A stretch of 19,182 nucleotides of DNA from an uncultured Eubacteriales bacterium (GTDB lineage Bacteria; Bacillota; Clostridia; Oscillospirales; CAG-272). Shown here piece by piece: positions 7,495 to 13,755 of this stretch (the first letter of the stretch is position 1; each line of letters opens with the position of its first letter). A program made the position numbers and the translations under genes. The stretch covers positions 1 through 19,182 of the forward strand of contig URCP01000054.1 in assembly GCA_900546315.1 (NCBI GenBank), read 5' to 3'. Below the pieces are notes generated by a model. That model was not told the DNA's origin, made no database searches, and worked only from the letters and a program-made list of their open reading frames with translations.

Positions 7495-8967
7495 ATGCTC
7501 TACACACTTGGAATAGATTTCGGCGGCGGCGCGTCAAAGGCTACTCTTCTGTCCGCCGACGGCGTGATTTCGGCGACGCATACGGTCGAGTACCCGACGT
7601 CCTACCCCTGCCCGGGATACGCCGAGCAGAACCCGGAGGACTGGTACCGCGCGACAAGGTCGGGAATTGCCGCGATACTCAAAAAAACCGGCGTCGACCC
7701 GTCGGATATCGTCGCGGTTGCTCTCGACGCCGCGACGCATACGGCTGTCCTCTGCGACGGGGACTTTAATGTCCTGACGCCGTCGATCTACTGGACGGAT
7801 TCCCGCTCGACCGAGGAGGTAAAATATCTCCGCGAGAATTACGGCGGGTTCATATATGATCACGTCTATCATAAGCCGGACACGATCTGGACGCTCCCGC
7901 AGCTCATGTGGGTGAAGAAGCACAAGCCGGATATCTGGGCGGGAACCGAGAAAATAATGTTCGCGAAGGACTATGTGCGCCACAGGCTCACCGGCGACTA
8001 CGTGACCGACCGGATAGAGGCGGAGGGCTCGATGTTCTTCGATTACACGACCGGGGACTGGTCGCCGGAGCTCTGCGCTCTGCTGGATTTCCCGCCGGAA
8101 AAGCTCCCGCGCCTCGTCGACCCCGGCGATATCGTCGGAAAGGTGACGAGAGAAGCCTCTCTCGACACCGGGCTGTCCGAGGGCACTCCCGTCCTCTGCG
8201 GAACTACCGACACTGTGATGGAGGTTTTCGCCGCCGGAGCCGTCGGGAAGGGACAGATGACCCTGAAGCTCGCGACCGCCGGGCGGATCTGCGTCGTGAC
8301 AGACCGTCCGTACCCCGACCGCGACCTCATTAATTACTCGCATATAGCGAAGGGAATGTGGTATCCCGGCACGGCGACGAAGGCGTGCGCGTCCTCGCTC
8401 AGGTGGTACCGCGACACGTTCGGCGGCGATTACCGCTCGATCGACGCGGCGGCGGAGAGGATACCGATAGGCTCGGAGGGGCTTGTTTTCCATCCATATA
8501 TAAATGGCGAGCTGACGCCCTACGCCGACCCGAAGCTCTGCGGGAGCTTTGTCGGCGTCCGCGCGAACCACACAAAGGGGCATTTTGACCGGGCGGTGCT
8601 CGAGGGCGTCGTGATGTCCATGCTCGACTGCAAGAAGGCGCTCGAGCGGATAGGAATCGAGCACTCCGACACTGCGACTGTCATCGGCGGCGGCGCGGCG
8701 AGCCCGCTCTGGCGGCAGATGGTCGCGGACGCGCTCGGTTTCACGCTCGTCAGGAACGAGAACAGCGACTCGTCATTCGGAACGGCGATGCTCGCGGCGG
8801 TCTCGGCGGGAGTGTTTGACAGTCTCGGAACGGCGCTCGATATCTGCGCGAAGCGGCAGTCTGTGACAGAACCGAACCAGGATAACCGCGAAGCCTACGA
8901 CCGGCTCTACAGGCGCTACAAGGCGGTGCACGACGCGCTCGCTCCCATCTACGACGAAGACATATGA
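7495..8967 (+). CDS. FGGY-family carbohydrate kinase (xylulokinase-like)
   Basis: A 490-residue two-domain sugar kinase of normal family length. The N-terminal phosphate-1 loop is GIDFGGGASKA (residues 6-16). The catalytic base is Asp239 in CGTTDT. The C-terminal ATP-binding domain contains GGGAASPLWRQMVADALG, the family signature, near residue 400. Where most members have GTS after the catalytic region this one has ATAG. Members phosphorylate xylulose, ribulose, gluconate, glycerol, erythritol and similar compounds; the true substrate is not readable. Its presence in addition to PfkB means the operon may phosphorylate two intermediates or two substrates. AAGGAG at 7482-7487 supports the start, and the stop overlaps the next start. 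Confidence 0.92.
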   Translation: MLYTLGIDFGGGASKATLLSADGVISATHTVEYPTSYPCPGYAEQNPEDWYRATRSGIAAILKKTGVDPSDIVAVALDAATHTAVLCDGDFNVLTPSIYWTDSRSTEEVKYLRENYGGFIYDHVYHKPDTIWTLPQLMWVKKHKPDIWAGTEKIMFAKDYVRHRLTGDYVTDRIEAEGSMFFDYTTGDWSPELCALLDFPPEKLPRLVDPGDIVGKVTREASLDTGLSEGTPVLCGTTDTVMEVFAAGAVGKGQMTLKLATAGRICVVTDRPYPDRDLINYSHIAKGMWYPGTATKACASSLRWYRDTFGGDYRSIDAAAERIPIGSEGLVFHPYINGELTPYADPKLCGSFVGVRANHTKGHFDRAVLEGVVMSMLDCKKALERIGIEHSDTATVIGGGAASPLWRQMVADALGFTLVRNENSDSSFGTAMLAAVSAGVFDSLGTALDICAKRQSVTEPNQDNREAYDRLYRRYKAVHDALAPIYDEDI

Positions 8968-10430
8968 TGAAGATACTCGTTTTCGTGAAGCCGGTGAAGG
9001 GCGAGATAAGCCCGTTCGACGAGGCGGCGCTCGAGACGGCGCTCAGGATGAAGGACGACACCGGCGCAGAGGTGATCGCGGCGGCGATGGCGCCCGACAG
9101 TGCCTGTGACCGTATGCGCGCGCTGACGAGGGTCGGCGTCGACCGCTCGGTGCTGATTTCCGACGCGGCGTTCGCGGGCTCTGACACGGCGGCGACGAGC
9201 TATGTTCTGTCACTCGCGGCGAAAAAACTTCTCGGGATAACGTCTGACAAAAAAATAACGGAAAATGCATTTCTGATACTCTGCGGCCGCCAGAGCCTCG
9301 ACGGGGACACGGCTCAGGTCGGACCGTCGGTCGCGGAACGGCTCGGGATACCGGCGCTGACCTGCGTCATGAGCCTTGACGTCGCGGACAGCCGCGCGGA
9401 CTGCGTGACAAGGCTCGGGAAGGAATCCGTGTCTCTTCCGGCTCTTCTGACCGTCGAGCGTATCGCGCCGCTCAGATTCCCGTCGATGCGGGCGAGAGCG
9501 CGGGAGATCGAACGGCTCGACGCGGCGGCTCTCGGCGCGGACAGGCGTCTGTGCGGGCTGACAGGCTCGCCGACGAAGGTTCTGCGGACGTTTGAGTGTA
9601 CGTCGGACAGGCGGCGCTGCGAGTTCCTCGACGCCGACGCGTTTGTCGGGAAGCTGCTTGAACTCATGAAAGCTCCCGACCCGCGGCTCGCGGCGGTTCA
9701 GCCGGAAAATCCTGAAAATACCGGAAAGAAGCTGAATCTCGCCCTTGCCGTCGGAGAGGACGCGGCGAAGATCGCGCGTGGCGTCGCCGAGGAGGTCATA
9801 ACACTTGAAAAAGGGCTGTCAGCCGATGATTATGTCAGAGTGACGCGCGAGAGGGACCCTGACGCGCTGTTCTTCGCGTCGGACATATGGGGGCGCAGGA
9901 TTGCGCCTGTTGTCGCGACACGGCTCTCCGCGGGGCTCTGCGCGGACTGTACGCGGCTTGAGAGCGACGGGGAGCGGCTGTTCATGTATCGCCCGGCGCT
10001 CGGCGGGAATATCACGGCGAAGATCGTATCGCGCGCACGTCCTGCTATGGCAACTGTCCGGACAGTGACCGTGGGCGGGGACATTGTGTTTTCGCGCGGT
10101 CTCGGGCTGCGGGATGAGCTTTCCAACGCCGACAGATTCGCCGCGATGATCGGGGCGGAGAAGGGGGCGTCACGCGGGCTTGTCGACGCGGGGCTGGCTC
10201 CGTACGCCGAGCAGGTGGGGCTGACCGGGAGGAACGTCTCGCCGAAGATATATCTCGCGGCGGGGATATCCGGCGCTGTGCACCATACGGTCGGGATTTC
10301 GTCGTCCGGATGGGTGCTGGCGGTGAATCCGGACAGGTCGGCGAGAATATTCGACATTTGTGATTACGGCTTCGTGGGAGACTTTGGACAGGTTATCGCC
10401 GCCTTCCAGAAGCACAAAGATTTTACATAA
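8964..10430 (+). CDS. Fused electron transfer flavoprotein, EtfB-EtfA single chain
   Basis: A 488-residue protein that carries both ETF subunits. Residues 1 to about 240 are EtfB-like: MKILVFVKPV, FDEAALETALRMK, and the nucleotide-binding GRQSLDGDTAQVGP at 108-121, then the partner-docking region around PSMRARAREIERL. Residues about 256-488 are EtfA-like: GRRIAPVVATRLSAGL, MYRPALGGN, and the FAD domain with GASRGLVDAG (401-410), QVGLTGRNVSP (417-427), GISGAVHH (434-441) and DYGFVGD (467-473). Separate subunits usually total about 570-650 residues, so both halves are shortened: EtfB lacks the loop between KPV and PFDE, and the EtfA N-terminal domain is much reduced. The start ATG overlaps the kinase stop; a second ATG lies at 8967. 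It should accept electrons from the flavoprotein/Fe-S pair at the operon start. Whether it bifurcates is unknown. Confidence 0.9.
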   Translation: MMKILVFVKPVKGEISPFDEAALETALRMKDDTGAEVIAAAMAPDSACDRMRALTRVGVDRSVLISDAAFAGSDTAATSYVLSLAAKKLLGITSDKKITENAFLILCGRQSLDGDTAQVGPSVAERLGIPALTCVMSLDVADSRADCVTRLGKESVSLPALLTVERIAPLRFPSMRARAREIERLDAAALGADRRLCGLTGSPTKVLRTFECTSDRRRCEFLDADAFVGKLLELMKAPDPRLAAVQPENPENTGKKLNLALAVGEDAAKIARGVAEEVITLEKGLSADDYVRVTRERDPDALFFASDIWGRRIAPVVATRLSAGLCADCTRLESDGERLFMYRPALGGNITAKIVSRARPAMATVRTVTVGGDIVFSRGLGLRDELSNADRFAAMIGAEKGASRGLVDAGLAPYAEQVGLTGRNVSPKIYLAAGISGAVHHTVGISSSGWVLAVNPDRSARIFDICDYGFVGDFGQVIAAFQKHKDFT

Positions 10431-10459
10431 AAATTTTTGAAGAAAATTTGCAAAAATAC

Positions 10460-10488
10460 TTGATTTTTTGAAAACGATGTGCTATAAT
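10460..10488 (+). promoter_or_regulatory. Sigma-A promoter of the first CBM9-like gene
   Basis: TTGATT at 10460-10465 and TATAAT at 10483-10488 are separated by exactly 17 nt. Transcription should start near 10495, giving a leader of about 77 nt before the ATG at 10572. The surrounding sequence is A+T-rich, unlike the operon. Confidence 0.88.
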
Positions 10489-10515
10489 AGGTACAGTATC
10501 AAAAATATAGATACG

Positions 10516-10539
10516 CCGGTCCGGATTTTTTCGTACCGG
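10516..10539 (+). promoter_or_regulatory. Leader stem-loop of the first CBM9-like gene
   Basis: CCGGT (10516-10520) pairs with ACCGG (10535-10539) around a 14-nt T-rich loop; a shifted TCCGG/CCGGA pairing is also possible. It lies between the promoter and the AAAGGA ribosome binding site (10555-10560). The leaders of the second and third paralogues carry a CCGGC-type stem in a comparable place. Confidence 0.5.
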
Positions 10540-10571
10540 AAAGAATTTATCTCGAAAGGATATTGCAAACA

Positions 10572-11378
10572 ATGAAAAAGCTTGGTTCTCTCGCACTCGC
10601 AGCTCTTCTCGTAGCTGCACTCTCCGTGTCCGCATCCGCTGCATCCACTTCCAGCGCAGCTCAGGGCACCGCTACCATCGATGGTAAGAAGGATGACATC
10701 TACGCTTGCGATCCGCTGACTGTCGCGACTGTTCAGGACAACACCGGCAACGTCGCTAAACCGGCAACCGGTAAGGTCTGGACCGCTTGGGACGCTAACA
10801 ACCTCTACGTTTACGCAGAGATCACTGACGCTAAGGTTACAAAGCCTGAGGATGTCACTACTCAGTGGGCTAACGACTCCGTCGAAGTCTACGTCAACTT
10901 CTCTGGCGAAGAGGGCGCTATCGCCGACATCAACGCTGGTCAGATCACCATCGGCCCTGGCTTCGAGAGCGTTCAGGGCGGCGGTCTCTACAAGACTGAG
11001 CAGGAAGCTAACATCAAGTACGCTTTCACCTACACCGACAACGGCTACACTGTTGAGATGGCTCTTCCGTTCGGCGAATTCGGCGCGAAGGTCGGCGCAA
11101 CCCTTGGCTTCTCCATCGGTATCGACGATGACGCTGATGATGATTCCACCACTCGTGAGGCTCACATCTTCGACGGTGAGGGTCTTGACAGCGCATGGCA
11201 GACCGCTGACTCCAACTGGGGCACTCTCACTCTGACCGACAAGGTCTATGAGGCTCCTAAGGCTGATGCAGGCGAAGAGGGTGGCTCCGCTGCTACCGCT
11301 GACGCTGGCATCATCGCAGCTGTCGCATCTCTCGCAGCTTCCGGCGCTGCTGTTCTCTCCCTCAAGAAGAGAAAGTAA
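10572..11378 (+). CDS. Secreted CBM9-like/DOMON-type carbohydrate-binding surface protein 1
   Basis: A 268-residue exported protein. The ATG at 10572 is preferred over an upstream in-frame TTG because it follows AAAGGA and starts a normal signal peptide (MKKLGSLALAALLVAALSVSASA, cleavage near residue 23). The body begins with GTATIDGKKDDIY and has WTAWDANNLYVYAEITD, DSVEVYVNF and DNGYTVEMALPFGE, the strand pattern of family-9 carbohydrate-binding modules. No catalytic domain is present. The C-terminus has TADAGII, a hydrophobic segment and a final KKRK, like a sorting or membrane-anchor tail but with no LPxTG. Alanine is written mainly GCT/GCA here, whereas the operon prefers GCG, consistent with high expression or a different origin. 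Likely a sugar-capture or cell-surface protein. Confidence 0.85.
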   Translation: MKKLGSLALAALLVAALSVSASAASTSSAAQGTATIDGKKDDIYACDPLTVATVQDNTGNVAKPATGKVWTAWDANNLYVYAEITDAKVTKPEDVTTQWANDSVEVYVNFSGEEGAIADINAGQITIGPGFESVQGGGLYKTEQEANIKYAFTYTDNGYTVEMALPFGEFGAKVGATLGFSIGIDDDADDDSTTREAHIFDGEGLDSAWQTADSNWGTLTLTDKVYEAPKADAGEEGGSAATADAGIIAAVASLAASGAAVLSLKKRK

Positions 11379-11418
11379 TTCGGTACATAACTGAATAGCT
11401 GAATAGTCGAAAGACAAG

Positions 11419-11495
11419 ACCTGGCGCGTGTGGATTTTCTCGTCGCAGACGAGAAAACCCACACGGCGCCGGCACCGTGTGGCGTCAGGTTTTTT
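11419..11495 (+). terminator. Multi-stem terminator-like element, copy 1
   Basis: An outer stem ACCTGGCGC (11419-11427) / GCGTCAGGT (11482-11490), with one G-T pair, encloses a long hairpin: GTGTGG then TTTTCTCGTC (11428-11444, one mismatch) pairing with GACGAGAAAA then CCACAC (11448-11464) around a GCA loop. A run of six T at 11490-11495 follows. CCACACGG (11459-11466) can instead pair with CCGTGTGG (11475-11482), so two folds compete for the same bases. This looks like an intrinsic terminator with possible attenuation. Confidence 0.75.
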
Positions 11496-11546
11496 CATTG
11501 TTTTCAGTATGATCAAACGACGGGACGGTCGTCGTTTCAATAGTAA

Positions 11547-11586
11547 CTCGCTTATATCGACACTTAGACCGGCAGCGAACAGCCGG
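11547..11586 (+). promoter_or_regulatory. Conserved 15-mer and leader stem-loop before CBM9-like gene 2
   Basis: CTCGCTTATATCGAC (11547-11561) is identical to a sequence before gene 3. Seven nt later CCGGC (11569-11573) pairs with GCCGG (11582-11586) around the 8-nt loop AGCGAACA. The gene 3 copy swaps the stem arms (GCCGG/CCGGC) and keeps an 8-nt loop starting AGC. Conservation of both suggests a leader RNA or a protein-binding site. Confidence 0.55.
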
Positions 11587-11690
11587 CAGGATCCCTTGCT
11601 TTTCTTCCTGAGATTTGATACTTTGGAAGAAAAAAACACCCCGTCTATGTACGGACTGAAATTTTAATCGGAAAAACGAGGTATTATATC

Positions 11691-12464
11691 ATGAAAAAGC
11701 TTGCATCTCTCGCACTTGCGGCTGTTCTTACGGCTGCACTGTCTATCCCCGCAACCGCTTCTTTTGACCGTAGCTACACCGCGCCGAAGGGTACGCCGGT
11801 GATCGACGGAACTGTGGATCAGATCTGGGACAACGCGGAATGGACAAACGTTGATAAACCGTTTGACGGCACAGCTGATACCGATTCCACACTGAAGATC
11901 AAGCTTCTGTGGGACGAGGAGCATCTCTACTTCTTAGCCGAGGTGTTCGACAAGGATATCAACGCTGACAATGACATTGTTGAGATTTACTGGGACCAGA
12001 ACAATGACAAGGACACTTCCTACGGCGACGACGATATGCAGACGCGTTTCAGGGTCGCTGACGGAAAGGTCATTCAGGATTCGGGACCTAACTGCCAGAA
12101 CGACGCGAAATGCGTTTCGGTTTCGCTCGACGGCAACAAGTACCTGCTTGAAGGCGCTCTCACCTGGACACAGGATGTCAAGGAAGGTATGAAGATGGGC
12201 CTTGAGTTCATGTACAATGAGGGTGACTCATCCTCTGATTTCGTAGAGGCTTATCGTTGGAACGTTGATACTGCTAACGGCGACGGTGCTCCGTATGCGG
12301 ACACCTCTGCCTTTGGTACTCTGACACTCGGAGCCGCACCGGTCGTTGATACCGCCTCTGACGACACCGCGTCCGTATCCACCGCTGACGCTGGCATCAT
12401 CGCGGCTGTCGCATCTCTCGCAGCTTCCGGCGCTGCTGTTCTCTCGCTTAAGAAGAGAAAGTAA
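11691..12464 (+). CDS. Secreted CBM9-like carbohydrate-binding surface protein 2
   Basis: A 257-residue exported protein, paralogous to its neighbours. The signal peptide is MKKLASLALAAVLTAALSIP, ending in ATAS near residue 24. The body starts with APKGTPVIDGTVDQIWDNAEW, the typical first strands of CBM9-like domains, then KIKLLWDEEHLYFLAEVFDKD and DIVEIYWDQNNDKD, and ends in FGTLTLG. It is the most diverged of the three bodies. The C-terminal tail (STADAGII, hydrophobic segment, KKRK) is the same as in the other two paralogues. GAGG at 11678-11681, spaced 9 nt, sets the start. A role in binding plant or host polysaccharide at the cell surface is inferred from the fold; no enzyme motif is visible. 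Confidence 0.85.
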   Translation: MKKLASLALAAVLTAALSIPATASFDRSYTAPKGTPVIDGTVDQIWDNAEWTNVDKPFDGTADTDSTLKIKLLWDEEHLYFLAEVFDKDINADNDIVEIYWDQNNDKDTSYGDDDMQTRFRVADGKVIQDSGPNCQNDAKCVSVSLDGNKYLLEGALTWTQDVKEGMKMGLEFMYNEGDSSSDFVEAYRWNVDTANGDGAPYADTSAFGTLTLGAAPVVDTASDDTASVSTADAGIIAAVASLAASGAAVLSLKKRK

Positions 12465-12529
12465 TTTCAGTACATAAAAACTGAATATCGGATTATATAT
12501 AACGTAATCCGGAAGTCGAAAGACAAGCC

Positions 12530-12622
12530 CTGACGCCAGTGGGTTTTCTCGTCGCAGACGAGAAAACCCACACGGCGCCGGCGCCCCACACGGCGCCGGC
12601 GCCTGTGGCGTCAGTTTTTTTT
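12530..12622 (+). terminator. Multi-stem terminator-like element, copy 2
   Basis: A perfect outer stem CTGACGCCA (12530-12538) / TGGCGTCAG (12606-12614) encloses a perfect 15-bp hairpin (12539-12553 with 12557-12571, loop GCA) and two tandem copies of an 18-nt GC-rich unit (12568-12585 and 12586-12603) built around GGCGCC. Eight T follow at 12615-12622. The 15-bp hairpin core and loop are shared with copy 1 at 11435-11457. Confidence 0.78.
12568..12603 (+). repeat. Tandem 18-bp duplication inside the terminator element
   Basis: The unit CCACACGGCGCCGGCGCC occurs twice with no spacer. Copy 1 of the element (11459-11476) carries only one, slightly different, unit. This is recent length variation inside a structured RNA. 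Confidence 0.9.
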
Positions 12623-12673
12623 ATTGTTTTGCAAATCATTGAACCCGGCAGAACGCCGTTGTATCAATGGCGT

Positions 12674-12722
12674 CTCGCTTATATCGACGTTAAATCAAAT
12701 CAAAGCCGGAGCAAATCCCGGC
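12674..12722 (+). promoter_or_regulatory. Conserved 15-mer and leader stem-loop before CBM9-like gene 3
   Basis: CTCGCTTATATCGAC (12674-12688) matches the gene 2 leader exactly. GCCGG (12705-12709) pairs with CCGGC (12718-12722) around the loop AGCAAATC. Relative to the gene 2 copy the stem arms are exchanged while pairing and loop length are kept. Confidence 0.55.
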
Positions 12723-12831
12723 AAAATTCCGCGGTTTATTTTCCACGGAACAAAGACGGAACCGGGTCATACACTGTTCCGTCAAACGGCAGAAAGCCGC
12801 AACATTTTTTCGGAAAACGAGGTATTTTATC

Positions 12832-13641
12832 ATGAAAAAGTTCGCATCTCTCGCACTCGCCGCTCTCCTTGTCACCGCGCTGAGCGTTTCCGCGTCCGCA
12901 GCCGACAGCTTCGAGGCAGCAAAGGGCACCGCCAAAATCGACGGCGTCAAAGACGACATCTACTGCACCGACCCGATGACCATCAACATCGACGAAGCAA
13001 CCGACTCCGCCACAACCGACCTTGCCACCGGCAAATGCTGGTCCGCTTGGGACGACAACAACTACTACGTCTTCATTGAAGTAAAGGACTCCACCCCCAC
13101 CGACCCGTCCACCTGCTCCTCCGACTGCAACAGCGACTCCATCGAATTCTACATCAATTTTTATGTTTATGAATGGGCGACCACCGAGATCAACGCCGGT
13201 CAGTACACAGTCGGCCCGAACTTCACCGCGATGAACGGCTACGGCTACCACAAGTCCGCCACCGCCGACAACACCGTCTGGGCGGCAACCACCACCGCTG
13301 ACGGCTACACATTGGAAATCGCCATCCCGTGGGGCGACGAATACTCCCCCAAGGCTGACGCGAAGATCACCGTAGCCTGCGGCATCAACGACGACACCGA
13401 CAAAGACGGCTCCACCCGCGAAGGTCACACCTTCTCCGGCACCGGTCTCGGCAGCTCCTGGTCAACCGCCGACTCCAACTGGCAGACCATGACCCTCTCC
13501 TCGAAGGTCTACGAAGCTCCCAAGGCTGACGAAGCAGGCGACACCGCTTCCGCTTCTACCGCTGACGCTGGCATCATCGCGGCTGTCGCATCTCTCGCGG
13601 CTTCCGGCGCTGCTGTGCTCTCGCTCAAGAAGAGAAAGTAA
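12832..13641 (+). CDS. Secreted CBM9-like carbohydrate-binding surface protein 3
   Basis: A 269-residue exported protein, closest in its body to the first paralogue (GTAKIDGVKDDIY, NNYYVFIEVKD, INAGQYTVGP, STADSNW, KVYEAPKAD are shared patterns). The signal peptide MKKFASLALAALLVTALSVS ends near ASA/AD at residue 23. It has several cysteines in the binding domain (for example CSSDC and VACGIND) that the other two largely lack, which could form disulfides outside the cell. The tail STADAGII plus hydrophobic segment and KKRK is identical in protein sequence to the other two. Codons end mostly in C (GCC, ACC, GAC), unlike gene 1 (GCT) and the operon (GCG). GAGG at 12819-12822 sets the start. No catalytic domain is visible. 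Confidence 0.85.
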   Translation: MKKFASLALAALLVTALSVSASAADSFEAAKGTAKIDGVKDDIYCTDPMTINIDEATDSATTDLATGKCWSAWDDNNYYVFIEVKDSTPTDPSTCSSDCNSDSIEFYINFYVYEWATTEINAGQYTVGPNFTAMNGYGYHKSATADNTVWAATTTADGYTLEIAIPWGDEYSPKADAKITVACGINDDTDKDGSTREGHTFSGTGLGSSWSTADSNWQTMTLSSKVYEAPKADEAGDTASASTADAGIIAAVASLAASGAAVLSLKKRK

Positions 13642-13654
13642 TTGTTAGTTTGCG

Positions 13655-13690
13655 GGGGGAAAAACTTTTTGGGAAAAAGTTTTTTCCCCC
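13655..13690 (+). terminator. Terminator-like hairpin after the CBM9 array
   Basis: GGGGGAAAAACTTTTT (13655-13670) pairs with AAAAAG-T6-CCCCC (13674-13690), with one bulged T and a GGG loop. CCCCCC and a run of five T follow at about 13694-13702. Hairpins of this A/T-core, G/C-end type are common dispersed elements in Clostridia. Confidence 0.75.
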
Positions 13691-13725
13691 GCCCCCCTTT
13701 TTCAAAAACTTTTATACATACAAGA

Positions 13726-13750
13726 AAAAGCCCTCCGGATGAGGGCTTTT
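13726..13750. terminator. Bidirectional terminator between convergent genes
   Basis: AAAAGCCCTC (13726-13735) pairs with GAGGGCTTTT (13741-13750) around a 5-nt loop. It lies 5 nt past the GH35 stop and is the terminator for that minus-strand gene (a T run follows on that strand), and also a backup for the CBM9 array. Confidence 0.88.
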
Positions 13751-13755
13751 ATTAA

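Larger units (their letters stand above)
11379..11690 (+). other. Structured intergenic region between CBM9-like genes 1 and 2
   Basis: These 312 nt hold no gene. In order they contain a tandem CTGAATAG pair, a multi-stem terminator-like element (11419-11495), an AAACGAC/GTCGTTT inverted repeat just after it (about 11515-11537), the 15-mer CTCGCTTATATCGAC (11547-11561), a CCGGC/GCCGG stem-loop (11569-11586), a small CCGT/ACGG hairpin (11641-11654) and a GAGG ribosome binding site (11678-11681). No consensus promoter was found, so gene 2 may depend on read-through or on a promoter I could not recognise. Confidence 0.6.
12465..12831 (+). other. Structured intergenic region between CBM9-like genes 2 and 3
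   Basis: These 367 nt hold no gene I can support. They contain a CGGATTA/TAATCCG hairpin (12489-12511), the second multi-stem terminator-like element (12530-12622) with a tandem 18-bp duplication, an ATTGA/TCAAT plus CGGC/GCCG nested hairpin around 12638-12668, the 15-mer CTCGCTTATATCGAC (12674-12688), a GCCGG/CCGGC stem-loop (12705-12722), a CGGC-AGAAA-GCCG hairpin (12787-12799) and a GAGG ribosome binding site (12819-12822). No consensus promoter was found. Confidence 0.6.

Noticed and set aside
11419..12622. CRISPR-like or IS-end interpretation of the repeated hairpins
   Set aside because: Only two copies about 1.1 kb apart, no regular spacers, no cas or transposase gene, and each ends in a T run.
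12539..13079. Two plus-strand open frames in and after the gene 2-3 intergenic region
   Set aside because: They run through the terminator-like element and into gene 3 in another frame, and the products are Arg/His-rich without motifs.
10572..13641. Calling the three small secreted proteins enzymes such as xylanases
   Set aside because: CBM9 modules often sit on xylanases, but no catalytic domain is present; each protein is just signal peptide, one binding domain and tail.
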